Source: Planktotalea arctica (lineage in GTDB: Bacteria; Pseudomonadota; Alphaproteobacteria; Rhodobacterales; Rhodobacteraceae). From it: a stretch of DNA of 64,000 nt. A model generated the notes under the pieces. The model was not told the origin of the DNA and ran no database searches. It saw nothing but the letters and a program-made list of their open reading frames with translations. Where the stretch lies: the NCBI RefSeq assembly GCF_002105285.1, contig NZ_MUHR01000011.1, forward strand, positions 248,001 through 312,000, given 5' to 3'. The translations under genes and the position numbers were made by a program. Below are positions 51,718-61,929 of the stretch, in pieces. Numbering within the stretch: position 1 is the first letter of the stretch; the number at the start of each line of letters is the position of its first letter.

Positions 51718-52893
51718 ATGCCCGCTTTATCCCCCAGTTTGACCGATATCACCGGCGGCGGCTCTGACGGGTGGGAAGTGTTCATGCGCGCGCGAAAGAT
51801 GATCGCGGATGGCACGCCCGTGACCGAGTTGACGATTGGCGAACATGACATCCGCACAGACCCCAGCATATTGGCGGCGATGGACGCGGCGGCGCGCGGC
51901 GGGCACACGGGCTATGCGATGGTGCCCGGCATCACAGCCCTGCGCGCAGAAGTGGCGCGCCGCGTTCAGGAACGCACGGGCACGCCGACCAGCATCGAGA
52001 ATGTGATGATCACGCCGGGCGGTCAATCGGCGCTTTTCGCAGCCCATCTCGCCGCCTGTCCGAAGGGCGCAAAAGCGTTGTTCATTGATCCCTATTACGC
52101 CACCTACCCCGGGACGCTACGCGCAATTGGCGCGATTGCCACGCCGATCAAGACCCAAGCAGAGGACGGGTTTCAACCGCGCGCCGCCGATATTGACGCC
52201 GCCGCGCATGGCGCAGCAAGCCTGCTCATCAACTCGCCCAACAACCCCACAGGCGTGGTTTACACGCGCGCAGCGCTTGAAGGGATCGCCGAGGTTTGCA
52301 AACGGCACGATCTTTGGCTGATCTCTGACGAGGTTTATGACACGCAAATATGGCAAGGTGCGCATATCTCCCCGCGCACGCTGGACGGGATGGCAGAGCG
52401 CACGCTGGTCATCGGCTCCATGTCGAAAAGCCATGCAATGACCGGCAGCCGCGTGGGCTGGATCGTCGGGCCGCGCGAGGCGATTGCGCATCTCACCAAC
52501 CTCGCAACGCACACGACCTACGGCGTTGCGGGCTTTGTGCAGGACGCCGCCCTCTTTGCGCTAAAGCAAGGCCGCAGCTTCGAGCAAAAGATCGGCGCGC
52601 CGTTTAAGCGCCGCCGCGCGTTGAGCGTTGATATTCTGGCCGAGCAGAACGTGGTGAAAATGATCCCTGCGGATGGTGCGATGTATGTGATGCTCGACAT
52701 TCGCGCAACGGGCTTGAGCGGGGACGCGTTTGCCAACCGCCTACTGGACGCGCGCCATATTGCGGTGATGCCCGGCGAGAGCTTTGGCCGCGCTGCCGCT
52801 GGGCACATCCGCGTGGCCATGACGATTGACGACGCCGCCTACGCAAAGGCCCTGCGCGCGTTATGCGCCTTTGCCGCGACGCTTTGTGAATAG
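51718..52893 (+). CDS. Class I/II PLP-dependent aminotransferase
   Basis: 391 residues from ATG 51718, preceded by CAGGAG. PLP Lys237 is in GSMSKSHAMTGSRVGW; other fold-type I features are TPGGQSALFAA, NSPNNPTGVVYTR and LISDEVYD, and the C-terminal arginine region VMPGESFG-RAAAGHIRVAM. Similar to AspC/arginine-pyruvate type aminotransferases; the exact substrate is open. Upstream 235 bp (51483-51717) shows no gene. Confidence 0.88.
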   Translation: MPALSPSLTDITGGGSDGWEVFMRARKMIADGTPVTELTIGEHDIRTDPSILAAMDAAARGGHTGYAMVPGITALRAEVARRVQERTGTPTSIENVMITPGGQSALFAAHLAACPKGAKALFIDPYYATYPGTLRAIGAIATPIKTQAEDGFQPRAADIDAAAHGAASLLINSPNNPTGVVYTRAALEGIAEVCKRHDLWLISDEVYDTQIWQGAHISPRTLDGMAERTLVIGSMSKSHAMTGSRVGWIVGPREAIAHLTNLATHTTYGVAGFVQDAALFALKQGRSFEQKIGAPFKRRRALSVDILAEQNVVKMIPADGAMYVMLDIRATGLSGDAFANRLLDARHIAVMPGESFGRAAAGHIRVAMTIDDAAYAKALRALCAFAATLCE

Positions 52894-52923
52894 GAAAATT
52901 CGGGCTAGGATTCGTTTATTGAA

Positions 52924-53763
52924 GTGAACAAGAGATTTAGCATGATACATATTTTGAAGATCCTTGCGCTGGTTTTCAGCGCAAACGCCGCGATTGCGCA
53001 GTCCTATCCGGAGTATAGCTCAACCACCGTTAACGATTTTGCAGGTTTGCTGGATGAAGGGGCCGAAGCGCGCCTGTCCAAACAACTGAGCGATTTGCGC
53101 AAAACGACCGGCGTGGAAATGACAATTCTGACGCTTTCGCGTCAAGACATGTTTGCGCCCGATCAGACGCTGGAAAAATTCGCGACGGGCCTGTTCAATG
53201 AATGGGGCGTTGGCGACAAAAGCCGAAACGATGGCGTGTTGATCATGGTTTTGCGCACGGACCGCGCCATGCGGATCGAACTAGGATCAGCATATGGCAG
53301 CGAGTGGAACAGATATGCGGCCACGGTGATCAACCGCTCGTTCCTGCCCGCCTTCAAGGAAGATCGTTATCAGGACGGGATCGAAGCGGGGGTGGGCGAC
53401 ACGATTGACAGTATCGTGACGCCATATCTGGCGGGCACAAACGCCCCGAACGGACAAAACGATACTTGGGTTTGGGCCGCCGTTTTGGCAGTTTTTGGCA
53501 CAATTGGCGCGCTGGTGTTCAAAGACAGGTTCGTGAAACTGAAGAAATGCCCCCAGTGCGGAACGCGCCATTTGGAGCGCACCCGCCACGTCAAGAGCAT
53601 GGCCAGCAAGACCAGCACAGGCAGCGGCGACAGGATCACCACTTGCTCCAATTGCAATTACCGCGAAGTGGTGCCCTACACGATCAGCCGCAAATCTTCT
53701 TCGCGCTCGTCAAGTTTCGGCGGTGGATCGTCCAGCGGCGGCGGGGCGAGCGGGCGCTGGTAG
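52924..53763 (+). CDS. TPM-domain (YgcG-type) membrane protein with zinc ribbon
   Basis: 279 residues from GTG 52924 (ATG 52942 is an equal alternative). Signal peptide to about residue 25 (ALVFSANAAIAQS). The TPM fold covers about 35-170 (VNDFAGLLDEGAEARLS, GVLIMVLRTDRAMRIELG). One transmembrane helix at about 179-196 is followed by a CPQCGTRH...CSNCNYRE zinc ribbon and a Ser/Gly-rich tail ending SGGGASGRW. Family proteins act in photosystem repair or membrane quality control; here only the architecture is clear. Confidence 0.85.
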   Translation: MNKRFSMIHILKILALVFSANAAIAQSYPEYSSTTVNDFAGLLDEGAEARLSKQLSDLRKTTGVEMTILTLSRQDMFAPDQTLEKFATGLFNEWGVGDKSRNDGVLIMVLRTDRAMRIELGSAYGSEWNRYAATVINRSFLPAFKEDRYQDGIEAGVGDTIDSIVTPYLAGTNAPNGQNDTWVWAAVLAVFGTIGALVFKDRFVKLKKCPQCGTRHLERTRHVKSMASKTSTGSGDRITTCSNCNYREVVPYTISRKSSSRSSSFGGGSSSGGGASGRW

Positions 53764-53766
53764 GGT

Positions 53767-53793
53767 CTGAAAACGACGTTTGGTCGTTTTCAG
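53767..53793. terminator. Hairpin after the TPM gene
   Basis: CTGAAAACGAC (53767-53777) and GTCGTTTTCAG (53783-53793) form a perfect 11-bp stem with a five-base loop, four bases after the stop. There is no T-run after it, so it may end transcription weakly or protect the mRNA 3' end. The rest of the 218-bp gap to mttB shows no gene. Confidence 0.5.
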
Positions 53794-53981
53794 CTTAGAA
53801 ACACCGCTAAATACGTTCTCCACTCGGATCAAGAGCTTCGGAGGAACGCTTTTGAACGACATCGGATGGAAGCTCACGCTGACCCGCGTGACGATTGGAG
53901 CAAGGCGCGGCCGCGCGGCAAGGGGGAGACCCTGAGCGGGCTTTACACCCCTCTCTCCCCTCCTTTTGAAAGCGATATCCC

Positions 53982-55523
53982 ATGAACGATCAATCCCCTG
54001 TCCGCCGCGCCGGAGGCCGCTCTGCCCGCCGCGAGGCCCGCTCTGCCAAACTTGCCGATCATCTGCGCCCGATCAAACCCGGCATGCAGGGTGGGCAGTA
54101 CAAACCGCTTAGCGATATCGATGTGCAGAAGATCCACCAAGCGGCGCTAACCGCGCTGGAGACCATCGGCCTCAATGATGCGCCGCCCTCTGGTGTTCAA
54201 ATCCTGACAGATGCGGGCGCAATTTTGGGCGATGACGGGCGTATCCGTTTTCCGCGCGCTTTGGTCGAGGATGCGCTGACCAAGGCCAATCGCGAGGTGG
54301 TTCTGCATAGCCGCGACGGGAACAACGATCTCGATCTTTCGGGCCAGCGGGTGCATTACGGCACGGCGGGCGCGGCGGTCCATCTTGTGGATGTGGCGGG
54401 CAATGAATACCGCGAATCCACAGTGCAGGACCTGCATGATGCGGCGCGGATTTGTGACGTGCTCGACAATATCAGCTTTGTGCAGCGCCCCATGGTATGC
54501 CGCGATATTCCGGACAATCTGGAGATGGACCTGAACACGATTTATGCCTGCACCAGCGGCACGACAAAGCACGTCGGCACGTCCTTTACCGAACCCGGAT
54601 ATGTGAAACATGCGCTGGAAATGCTTCACCAGATCGCAGGCGGCGAAGATAAATGGCGCGAGAGACCTTTCGTGTCCAACTCCAACTGCTTTGTGGTGCC
54701 GCCGATGAAATTCGCCACGGAGGCCTGCGAAGTCATGGAAGCCTGCATCGCGGGCGGCATGCCTGTGCTTTTGCTCTCTGCGGGCATGGCGGGCGCGACG
54801 GCGCCCTCGACCATTGCGGGCGCAATCACGCAAGCGACGGCGGAATGCCTTGCTGGATTGGTCTATGTGAACGCCATTGCGCCCGGCCATCCTGCGATCT
54901 TCGGCACATGGCCTTTCGGCCTTGATCTGCGCACGGGCGCGATGACGGTTGGCTCTGGCGAGCAAGCCCTTTTGAGCGCGGGCTGCGCGCAGATGCACGC
55001 GTTTTACGGCCTGCCCGGCGGCGCAGCGGGTGGTGCATCGGATTCCAAAATGCCGGATATGCAGGCGGGATGGGAGCAAATGTGCTCTAACGTAATGGCG
55101 GGGCTGTCTGGCCTTAACATGGTTTATGAAGCAGCGGGCATGCACGCGTCCCTGCTTGGATTTTGCCATGAGAGCCTGATCCTCGGCAATGATCTGATTG
55201 GCCAGGCCATGCGCTGCGTACGGGGGATTGAGGTGAACGACGACACCCTTGCACTCGATCAAATGGCGCAGGTCTGTATGGGCGGGCCCGGTCACTACCT
55301 TGGTACGGAGCAAACGCTGGGCCGTATGGAGACCGATCACGTATACCCCAAGCTCGGAGACCGCACATCGCCAAAGGAGTGGGTAGAGATCGGCAAGCCC
55401 GTGCTGGCCGAGAAAGCCACAGCGCGCAAAGAGGAAATATTGGCGACGCGATCCGCGGCCAGATTCGATGCGGCGCTCGATAGTGCAATTCGCAAGCGTT
55501 TCAACATCCATCTGCCCGCGTAA
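53982..55523 (+). CDS. MttB-family trimethylamine/betaine methyltransferase homologue (non-pyrrolysine)
   Basis: 513 residues of the MttB (COG5598) family of corrinoid-dependent amine methyltransferases. Long TIM-barrel segments such as [31 protein letters not shown] and [19 protein letters not shown] match the family. The frame reads through with no in-frame TAG, so it is not a pyrrolysine enzyme; such homologues work on glycine betaine and related quaternary amines. No corrinoid-protein or activase gene is adjacent. The true substrate is open. Confidence 0.88.
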   Translation: MNDQSPVRRAGGRSARREARSAKLADHLRPIKPGMQGGQYKPLSDIDVQKIHQAALTALETIGLNDAPPSGVQILTDAGAILGDDGRIRFPRALVEDALTKANREVVLHSRDGNNDLDLSGQRVHYGTAGAAVHLVDVAGNEYRESTVQDLHDAARICDVLDNISFVQRPMVCRDIPDNLEMDLNTIYACTSGTTKHVGTSFTEPGYVKHALEMLHQIAGGEDKWRERPFVSNSNCFVVPPMKFATEACEVMEACIAGGMPVLLLSAGMAGATAPSTIAGAITQATAECLAGLVYVNAIAPGHPAIFGTWPFGLDLRTGAMTVGSGEQALLSAGCAQMHAFYGLPGGAAGGASDSKMPDMQAGWEQMCSNVMAGLSGLNMVYEAAGMHASLLGFCHESLILGNDLIGQAMRCVRGIEVNDDTLALDQMAQVCMGGPGHYLGTEQTLGRMETDHVYPKLGDRTSPKEWVEIGKPVLAEKATARKEEILATRSAARFDAALDSAIRKRFNIHLPA

Positions 55524-55553
55524 AGTGAGTTTAAAGGCAAGATGAAGCCATGG

Positions 55554-55584
55554 ACTGCGCGGCGCATTGGCGCGCAGTGCTATT
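55554..55584 (+). terminator. Possible terminator after the mttB homologue
   Basis: ACTGCGCG (55554-55561) pairs with CGCGCAGT (55571-55578), nine-base loop, followed by GCTATTTT. The T-run is short, so this is a likely but not certain terminator. Confidence 0.5.
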
Positions 55585-55647
55585 TTGCTGGCCTTTTCAG
55601 AGCAGCCCCTATAACGGAGGCCCAACTCAGTTAAAGGCAGTACACTA

Positions 55648-57468
55648 ATGGACCTTCGCAATATTGCGATTATCGCACACGTTGACCACGGCAAAACGAC
55701 GCTCGTGGACGAACTTCTCAAGCAATCCGGCGCTTTTCGTGAAAACCAGGCCGTCGCAGAACGCGCCATGGACAACAACGATATCGAGCGCGAGCGTGGA
55801 ATCACCATTTTTGCCAAGCCGACTTCTGTCGAGTGGAAAGGCACACGCATCAATATCGTGGACACGCCAGGTCACGCAGACTTTGGCGGCGAAGTAGAGC
55901 GTATCCTGTCGATGGTAGACGGCGTTGTTTTGTTGGTTGACGCGGCCGAAGGCCCGATGCCCCAGACCAAATTCGTGACCTCCAAGGCGCTTGCGCTGGG
56001 TCTGCGTCCGATTGTTGTGCTGAATAAAGTCGACAAGGGCGATGCGGAGCCGGACCGCGCACTCGATGAGTGTTTTGATCTTTTCGCCTCGCTAGATGCG
56101 AACGATGATCAACTTGATTTCCCCCATATGTATGCATCTGGCCGCAACGGCTGGGCCGATAACGAGCTTGATGGGCCGCGCAAGGACCTGTCTGCCCTGT
56201 TCGATCTGATCGTGAACCATGTGCCGCGCCCTGCGGTCATCGAGCGTCAGAATGAAGATTTCCGCATGCTGGCAACCACGCTTGGCGCCGACGCCTTTGT
56301 TGGTCGTTTGCTGACGGGCCGCGTTGAAAGCGGTAAACTCAAGGTCGGTGCAACGGTTCAGGCCCTTAGCCGCATTGGCCAAAAGATCGAGCAATTCCGC
56401 GTCACACGTATCCAGGCCTTCCGCGGCCTTGCCCAGCAAGACGTTGACGAAGCGATTGCGGGCGATATCGTCTCTATCGCGGGCATGTCCAAAGCGACCG
56501 TTGCCGACACGATCTGCGCGCTCGCGGTCGATACCGCCCTGCCCGCGCAGCCGATTGATCCGCCCACCATTACAGTGACCTTTGGCATCAACGACAGCCC
56601 GCTGGCGGGCCGCGATGGCAAGAAAGTACAGTCGCGCGTCATTCGTGACCGTCTGCACAAAGAGGCCGAAAGCAACGTCGCGATCAAGATCGCCGACACG
56701 CCCGGCGGCGAAGCCTTCGAGGTCAGCGGACGCGGCGAATTGCAGATGGGTGTTCTGATTGAAAACATGCGCCGCGAAGGGTTCGAGCTTTCGATCTCGC
56801 GCCCGCAGGTGATCATGAAGGAAGGCCCGAACGGCGAACGCCTTGAGCCAGTCGAAGAAGCGACGATTGACGTGGATGACGAATATTCCGGCGTGGTGAT
56901 CGAAAAATTGACAGGCACGCGCAAAGGCGAACTGGTCGAAATGCGCCCTGCTGGCGCCGGAAAAACACGTATTATCCTGAACGTTCCCTCGCGTGGCCTG
57001 ATCGGCTATCACGGTGAATTTCTGACCGACACGCGCGGTACTGGCGTTCTCAACCGTGTTTTCCATGGCTGGACAGAGCATAAAGGCTCGATTCCGGGAC
57101 GGCGCGCGGGCGTGCTGATTTCCATGGAGAACGGTCAATCGGTTTCCTATGCGCTCTGGAACCTGGAAAGCCGCGGCAAGATGTTCATTGGTGCTCAGGT
57201 CGATCTTTATACGGGCATGATCATTGGCGAGCACAGCCGCGAGAACGATCTCGAGGTGAACCCGCTGAAGGGCAAAAAGCTCACCAATGTTCGTGCTTCG
57301 GGCACGGATGAAGCGGTGCGCCTGACGACGCCAGTCACCCTTAGCCTCGAAGAGGCGATCGCCTATATCAATGATGATGAACTGGTCGAAGTGACGCCCA
57401 ATGCGATCCGCCTGCGCAAGCGCTACCTTGATCCGCACGAGCGCAAGCGCCACTCGCGCAGTGCATGA
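55648..57468 (+). CDS. typA: Translational GTPase TypA/BipA
   Basis: Ribosome-binding GTPase of the elongation-factor family, linked to 50S assembly and stress or cold adaptation. 606 residues: G1 AHVDHGKTT (10-18), RERGIT (switch), [12 protein letters not shown] (G3), [14 protein letters not shown] (G4), and the TypA-specific C-terminal domain beginning near 500. The start is ATG 55648. A strong terminator follows. Confidence 0.97.
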   Translation: MDLRNIAIIAHVDHGKTTLVDELLKQSGAFRENQAVAERAMDNNDIERERGITIFAKPTSVEWKGTRINIVDTPGHADFGGEVERILSMVDGVVLLVDAAEGPMPQTKFVTSKALALGLRPIVVLNKVDKGDAEPDRALDECFDLFASLDANDDQLDFPHMYASGRNGWADNELDGPRKDLSALFDLIVNHVPRPAVIERQNEDFRMLATTLGADAFVGRLLTGRVESGKLKVGATVQALSRIGQKIEQFRVTRIQAFRGLAQQDVDEAIAGDIVSIAGMSKATVADTICALAVDTALPAQPIDPPTITVTFGINDSPLAGRDGKKVQSRVIRDRLHKEAESNVAIKIADTPGGEAFEVSGRGELQMGVLIENMRREGFELSISRPQVIMKEGPNGERLEPVEEATIDVDDEYSGVVIEKLTGTRKGELVEMRPAGAGKTRIILNVPSRGLIGYHGEFLTDTRGTGVLNRVFHGWTEHKGSIPGRRAGVLISMENGQSVSYALWNLESRGKMFIGAQVDLYTGMIIGEHSRENDLEVNPLKGKKLTNVRASGTDEAVRLTTPVTLSLEEAIAYINDDELVEVTPNAIRLRKRYLDPHERKRHSRSA

Positions 57469-57497
57469 TAAGAAACTGTTCTAAAACGTAAAAACGA

Positions 57498-57535
57498 GAA
57501 AAGCGCGACGGATCAAACCGTCGCGCTTTTCTTTT
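57498..57535. terminator. Strong bidirectional terminator after typA
   Basis: GAAAAGCGCGACGG (57498-57511) and CCGTCGCGCTTTTC (57518-57531) form a perfect 14-bp stem with a six-base loop, followed by TTTT on the plus strand and preceded by A-rich sequence for the minus strand. It separates typA from the convergent secreted-protein gene. Confidence 0.9.
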
Positions 57536-57581
57536 AGGCAGAACTGCGCAGCGCCAAAGCGATCTGCGCAGTCACGACCCA

Positions 57582-57854
57582 TTAGTGCTTGCAGGAAACC
57601 TCACGCATGACGTAGTGCGCGCCGGATTTCAGCGTCGCAACCTGGCGGTATACAGGTGGGTAGGACACCAGCTCGATGCGGCCATTGCGGTGTTCGTATT
57701 GCTTTTTGCCACCCTTCACGAGGTGCTTTGTGTAGGTGTAGCTTGCAGGTACGAGATGCTTGTCAAAGCACGCGACTGTGCTGCCTTCCCACGCCATTGC
57801 GGGTGCTGCGAAACCGATTGCTGCGACAACAGCGGAAATAAGTGTCTTCTTCAT
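57582..57854 (-). CDS. Small secreted protein, paralogue A (90 residues)
   Basis: 90 residues, ATG 57854 with GGAGAG seven bases upstream. Signal peptide of about 21 residues ending AMA, leaving about 69 residues beginning WEG. Two cysteines remain (29 in VACFDK and 88 in the final VSCKH), enough for one disulfide. Conserved blocks shared with paralogue B are KKQYEHRN, RIELVSYPPVY and SGAHYVMREVSC. 74 of 90 positions are the same as in paralogue B. No known family recognised. Confidence 0.85.
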   Translation of the reverse strand: MKKTLISAVVAAIGFAAPAMAWEGSTVACFDKHLVPASYTYTKHLVKGGKKQYEHRNGRIELVSYPPVYRQVATLKSGAHYVMREVSCKH

Positions 57855-58012
57855 GTATACTCTCCAAATAGATACTAATGTTTTGCTTAACTTAGGCACG
57901 ACCCATTCATCAATTCATCAGGGCGAGAATTTGGATAGTTCGTGTTTTAATTGTGTTTTGGGATAATTGTTCCAAAATGGGAAATTTGTTTCCAATTGCT
58001 TCGAAAATAGAA

Positions 58013-58042
58013 AAAGGCGCGAGACTAAAATCTCACGCCTTT
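58013..58042 (-). terminator. Terminator of paralogue B gene
   Basis: On the minus strand AAAGGCGTGAGA and TCTCGCGCCTTT form a 12-bp stem (one mismatch) with a six-base loop, followed by a T-run. It lies after the 58090 gene and shows that the two paralogues are separate transcripts. Confidence 0.75.
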
Positions 58043-58089
58043 AAGGGGTCGATGCGCAGCGCGGCAGCGCAACTGCGCGCCTGAACCAA

Positions 58090-58362
58090 TTAGTGGCCGC
58101 AGGACACTTCGCGCATTACGTAATGAGCGCCGGACACCAATGTCTTGTGCTGTACGTAAACGGGCGGGTAAGAAACCAGCTCGATGCGGTGGTTGCGGTG
58201 CTCGTACTGCTTTTTGCCCGCTTTCACGAGAGACTTGGAATAGTCGTACTTTGCAGGAACCAGCACTTTATCATAGCAAGCAACAGTTTTGCCTTCCCAA
58301 GCCATTGCGGGTGCTGCAAATGCGACAGCTGCGACGACTGCGGAAATAAGGGTCTTTTTCAT
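58090..58362 (-). CDS. Small secreted protein, paralogue B (90 residues)
   Basis: Same length and signal peptide as paralogue A (first 12 residues identical), with strong GGAGG before ATG 58362. Mature start WEGKTVACYDK; ends VMREVSCGH. Differences from paralogue A are mostly at surface-type positions (S/K, T/D, H/S, V/H, K/V). The sequences just downstream of the two stops are also alike, pointing to a duplication of a unit larger than the gene. Function unknown; likely periplasmic or released. Confidence 0.88.
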   Translation of the reverse strand: MKKTLISAVVAAVAFAAPAMAWEGKTVACYDKVLVPAKYDYSKSLVKAGKKQYEHRNHRIELVSYPPVYVQHKTLVSGAHYVMREVSCGH

Positions 58363-58711
58363 GAAATATCCTCCAGGTTAACCTTCACGTGATTAAAAAC
58401 TACCGCATGTCGCTTGATACCAGCCATAGGAAAAACGGTGTTAGCGCCGAGTGCGTTAACCAAAACCCCTTGTTTTGCTTGATAATTCGCAAAATCGTGT
58501 TCTTTACGCACCAGTTTTATACACAAGCAGATTGCCCAATGAAGGCACACTGATGCGCTAAGAGAAACAGTCACCCTAGGCGATTGCGATTGTTTACTTT
58601 TCTTACGGAAGATGTGGAATCACTTTGCCGAATCGTCAGTGGTTCTTGGCTGTTATCCACAGGTTCTTTCTAATGGAACGCCCTAGAACGCATAGGAAAG
58701 AATCAAAACAC
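58363..58711. other. Long non-coding region upstream of paralogue B
   Basis: Nearly 350 bp without a credible gene and clearly more A/T-rich than the surroundings. It contains one perfect DnaA box TTATCCACA at 58653-58661 and a GGTTAACC palindrome close to the paralogue B start. A single DnaA box does not make an origin; a long leader or promoter region for paralogue B is more likely. Confidence 0.5.
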
Positions 58712-58744
58712 CGCGCCGCTGAGCAAAGATTTGCCAGCGGCGCG
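58712..58744 (-). terminator. Terminator after the DUF1330 gene
   Basis: CGCGCCGCTG (58712-58721) and CAGCGGCGCG (58735-58744) form a perfect 10-bp stem with a 13-base loop; on the minus strand it is followed by GTGTTTTG. Lies 22 bp beyond the DUF1330 stop. Confidence 0.65.
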
Positions 58745-58766
58745 AGATATGCAGGCAGGAATTTGC

Positions 58767-59060
58767 CTAGCTTTCGGCTTCTTCGACGATCACCAGATCG
58801 CGCTCCGATGCGCCGCGCGCAAAATCGAGAGCAGCTTGATAAGCGTCCGAGTGGTAGCAGTCATGGGCGGCCTGCAAGGATGGGAAGCGCGCCACAACGT
58901 TGCGGGCGCGGTCACGCCCTTCAAGCTGCTCGTGCTTGCCCGCACGTGCGAGGAAAACGCCGCCATGATCGGCGATCGCCCCCGTCGCGCGGATGGCATA
59001 TTCCTTATAAGCGGTCTCGTCCGTGACGTGAACATTGGCGATCCAAAGTGCTGTCGGCAT
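58767..59060 (-). CDS. DUF1330 family protein
   Basis: 97 residues, ferredoxin-like dimeric alpha/beta barrel: WIANVHVTDETAYKEYA at the start, GGVFLARAGKHEQLEG, then RNVVARFPSLQAAHDCYHSDAYQAA. Typical of stand-alone DUF1330 proteins of unknown activity. It begins three bases after the alaS stop, so likely in the alaS transcript. Confidence 0.9.
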   Translation of the reverse strand: MPTALWIANVHVTDETAYKEYAIRATGAIADHGGVFLARAGKHEQLEGRDRARNVVARFPSLQAAHDCYHSDAYQAALDFARGASERDLVIVEEAES

Positions 59061-59063
59061 GAT

Positions 59064-61727
59064 TTATCCTTCCAAGATTTGTTTCGCAGCAGCAATCGCA
59101 CCCTGCGCATTGGTGACATCCTTGCCCCCGCCTTGCGCCATGTCAGCGCGGCCGCCGCCACCTTTGCCGCCCAGCTCGGCCACCGCCGCCTTCACCAGAT
59201 CGACAGCAGAGACTTTGCCCGTGCTGTCCTCGGTCACACCCGCGGCGACGGCTGCTTTTCCGCCTGCATCGGCAATCAGCAGAACCGCGCCAGACCCGAT
59301 GCGCGCCTTATGCTCGTCGATGAGCGCGGGCAGATCCTTGCCAGACACACCGCTCAAGACCTGCGCGACAAACTTGATCCCGTTCACCACTTCGCCTGCA
59401 GCCTCGCCGCCCTGCCCCGCGCCGCCCGCCATCGCCAGCTCACGGCGTAGCTGCGCCACCTCATTGCTGAGCGCCTTTCGCTCATCAAGCAGTGCTTTGA
59501 CGCGCGCAGGCACATCTGCCGCTTGCGCCTTAAGATCGCTAGCGACCTCAGCCAAGCGCTGATCCTGCGTGCGCAGGTATTCCATCGCCGCCTGCCCCGT
59601 TAGAGCTTCGATCCGGCGCACACCGGCGCTGGAAGCGCTATCGCCAAGCAGCACGAAAGCACCGATGTCACCGGTCCGGCGCACATGAGTGCCACCGCAA
59701 AGTTCGAGCGAATATGTCGAGCCCGCGCTGCCCCTGCCAGAGCCAGCCTGCATACCCATGGACACTACGCGTACTTCATCCCCGTATTTTTCACCAAACA
59801 AAGCCTGCGCACCGATTGCGCGCGCATCATCCGGCGTCATAATGCGTGTTTCGACCACAGCATTCTGGCGGATATAGGCATTCACCTCCGTCTCGACACG
59901 GCCAATTTCGTCCAGCGTCAGCGCCTTGCCATGCGAGAAATCAAAGCGCAGTCGATCTTGAGCGTTGAGCGAGCCACGCTGCGCCACCCGATCACCAAGC
60001 GCAGCGCGCAAGGCTTCGTGTAGCAAATGCGTCGCGGAGTGATTGGCGCGAATGGCTGTGCGGCGCGCGTGATCCACCTCCAGAACCGCTGCTGCGCCTT
60101 TGGAAATTTCACCACTCTCGACGATCGCAATATGTATAAAGACACCTTGGGACTTTTTCGTATCACTGATGCGGGCCAAACCAGTTTCGGTTTTGATCAC
60201 ACCTTTATCGCCAACCTGACCGCCACTTTCTGCATAGAATGGCGTTTGATTCAGGATGATCTGAACCTCCTGACCTTGCTTTGCGCTTTGCGCTTCTGCA
60301 CCGTCCATCACCAGCGCGGCGATCTGCCCTTCGGCGGTTTCTGTGTCATAGCCAAGAAAATCCGTTGCGCCGTGCGCGTCCAGAATGTCGAACCAGATCG
60401 CGCTGTCGGCCGCTTCGCCCGTCCCGCTCCAAGCTGCGCGCGCCTTTGCCTTTTGCTCGGCCATCGCCGTATCGAAACCGTCCGTATCCACTTCTCGACC
60501 CTTCTCGCGAAGCGCATCCTGAGTCAGATCAAGTGGGAATCCGAAAGTGTCATAGAGCTTGAACGCCGTCGCGCCCGGAAGCGTGCTGCCCTCGGGCAGA
60601 GCCAGCAGTTCATCATCAAGCAGCTTCAAGCCGCGATCCAAGGTCTGGCGAAAGCGCGTTTCCTCAAGATGCAATGTCTCTTCGATCAGGGATTGCGCCT
60701 GCCCGAGTTCCGGAAAAGCCGCACCCATCTGGCGCACCAGTGCGGGAACCAGCCGGTGCATCAGCGGATCTTTCGCTCCGAGCAAATGCGCATGACGCAT
60801 CGCGCGGCGCATGATCCGGCGCAAAACATATCCGCGCCCGTCATTGGCCGGCATCACACCGTCGGCGATCAGAAACGAGGTCGAGCGCAAATGATCTGCG
60901 ATCACGCGGTGATGCGTTTTGCCGGTTCCATCAGGATCAACGCCCGTTGCATGCGCGCTCGCTTCAATCAGATTGCGCATCAGATCGGTGTCGTAATTGT
61001 CGTGCTTGCCTTGCAAAAGCGCGCCGACACGCTCGAGCCCCATACCCGTGTCGATGCTTTGCATCTTCAGAGGTTTCATGCTGCCATCTTCGAATTGTTC
61101 GTTCTGCATGAACACGACGTTCCAGATTTCGATGAAACGATCGCCATCCTCGTCAGCGCTGCCGGGAGGGCCACCCCAAATATCTTCGCCATGATCATAG
61201 AAAATCTCGGTGCACGGCCCACACGGTCCCGTCGGACCCATGCGCCAGAAATTGTCATCCGTCGGGATTCGAATGATCTTGTCATCACTCAGACCCGCAA
61301 CCTTTTTCCAAATTTGCGCGGCCTCGTCATCCGTGTGGTACACCGTGACCAGTAATTTATCCTTGGGGATGCCAAATTCCTGCGTCAGCAGTTCCCAGGC
61401 GAATGTAATGGCCTCTTCCTTGAAATAATCGCCAAAGCTGAAATTGCCGAGCATTTCGAAAAATGTGTGATGGCGCGCGGTATAACCGACATTGTCCAGA
61501 TCATTATGTTTGCCGCCTGCCCGCACGCATTTCTGCGAAGTCGTGGCGCGTGCATAATCGCGTGTTTCCAGACCGGTAAACAGATTCTTGAATTGCACCA
61601 TGCCCGAGTTTGCAAACAGCAAAGTCGGATCGTTTCGCGGCACCAGCGGGCTTGACGCGACTACCGCGTGCCCCTGCTTTTCGAAGTAGTTCAGAAATGT
61701 GGATCGAATATCGTTAAGACTTGCCAT
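59064..61727 (-). CDS. alaS: Alanyl-tRNA synthetase
   Basis: Class II synthetase with editing, 887 residues. Catalytic core at the start ([13 protein letters not shown], the [14 protein letters not shown] motif), middle domain to about 460, editing domain with zinc-type [12 protein letters not shown] and [13 protein letters not shown], and a C-terminal C-Ala part rich in Gly/Ala. No truncation. Separated from recA by a 200-bp gap with the recA terminator. Confidence 0.98.
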   Translation of the reverse strand: MASLNDIRSTFLNYFEKQGHAVVASSPLVPRNDPTLLFANSGMVQFKNLFTGLETRDYARATTSQKCVRAGGKHNDLDNVGYTARHHTFFEMLGNFSFGDYFKEEAITFAWELLTQEFGIPKDKLLVTVYHTDDEAAQIWKKVAGLSDDKIIRIPTDDNFWRMGPTGPCGPCTEIFYDHGEDIWGGPPGSADEDGDRFIEIWNVVFMQNEQFEDGSMKPLKMQSIDTGMGLERVGALLQGKHDNYDTDLMRNLIEASAHATGVDPDGTGKTHHRVIADHLRSTSFLIADGVMPANDGRGYVLRRIMRRAMRHAHLLGAKDPLMHRLVPALVRQMGAAFPELGQAQSLIEETLHLEETRFRQTLDRGLKLLDDELLALPEGSTLPGATAFKLYDTFGFPLDLTQDALREKGREVDTDGFDTAMAEQKAKARAAWSGTGEAADSAIWFDILDAHGATDFLGYDTETAEGQIAALVMDGAEAQSAKQGQEVQIILNQTPFYAESGGQVGDKGVIKTETGLARISDTKKSQGVFIHIAIVESGEISKGAAAVLEVDHARRTAIRANHSATHLLHEALRAALGDRVAQRGSLNAQDRLRFDFSHGKALTLDEIGRVETEVNAYIRQNAVVETRIMTPDDARAIGAQALFGEKYGDEVRVVSMGMQAGSGRGSAGSTYSLELCGGTHVRRTGDIGAFVLLGDSASSAGVRRIEALTGQAAMEYLRTQDQRLAEVASDLKAQAADVPARVKALLDERKALSNEVAQLRRELAMAGGAGQGGEAAGEVVNGIKFVAQVLSGVSGKDLPALIDEHKARIGSGAVLLIADAGGKAAVAAGVTEDSTGKVSAVDLVKAAVAELGGKGGGGRADMAQGGGKDVTNAQGAIAAAKQILEG

Positions 61728-61835
61728 GGAACATGCGCCTTTTGGGCCGGAATTGCGTTAGGGGTGAAATACCCCTCCGCTGGGCTGCTGTCCACAGGCT
61801 GATCTGGTGCAAATGACGCTTGCGCTTGAACTAAA

Positions 61836-61864
61836 AACGGAGCCCTGCTGTTCAGCAGCGCTCC
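61836..61864 (-). terminator. Terminator after recA
   Basis: On the minus strand GGAGCGCTGCTG-AA-CAGCAGGGCTCC forms a hairpin with one mismatched pair, followed by CGTTTTTAG. It stands 66 bp after the recA stop, between recA and alaS. Confidence 0.75.
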
Positions 61865-61929
61865 GCTTGGGAAATTCTGCATATCACTCACGCAATATGT
61901 GGGAGTTTGAGCAGCCCCCTCTGCAAGAC

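Noticed and set aside
53794-53981. Riboswitch upstream of the MttB homologue
   Set aside because: The gap has G/C-rich pieces but no pattern I can match to SAM, SAH or glycine riboswitches.
54147-55865. 572-codon minus-strand open frame
   Set aside because: Antisense to the MttB homologue and the start of typA; no signal, domain or ribosome site.
58653-58661. Replication origin
   Set aside because: A single DnaA box in a modest A/T-rich gap, with no dnaA, parAB, repeats or further boxes nearby.
60027-61355. 442-codon plus-strand open frame
   Set aside because: Antisense to alaS; alaS shows the complete synthetase motifs.
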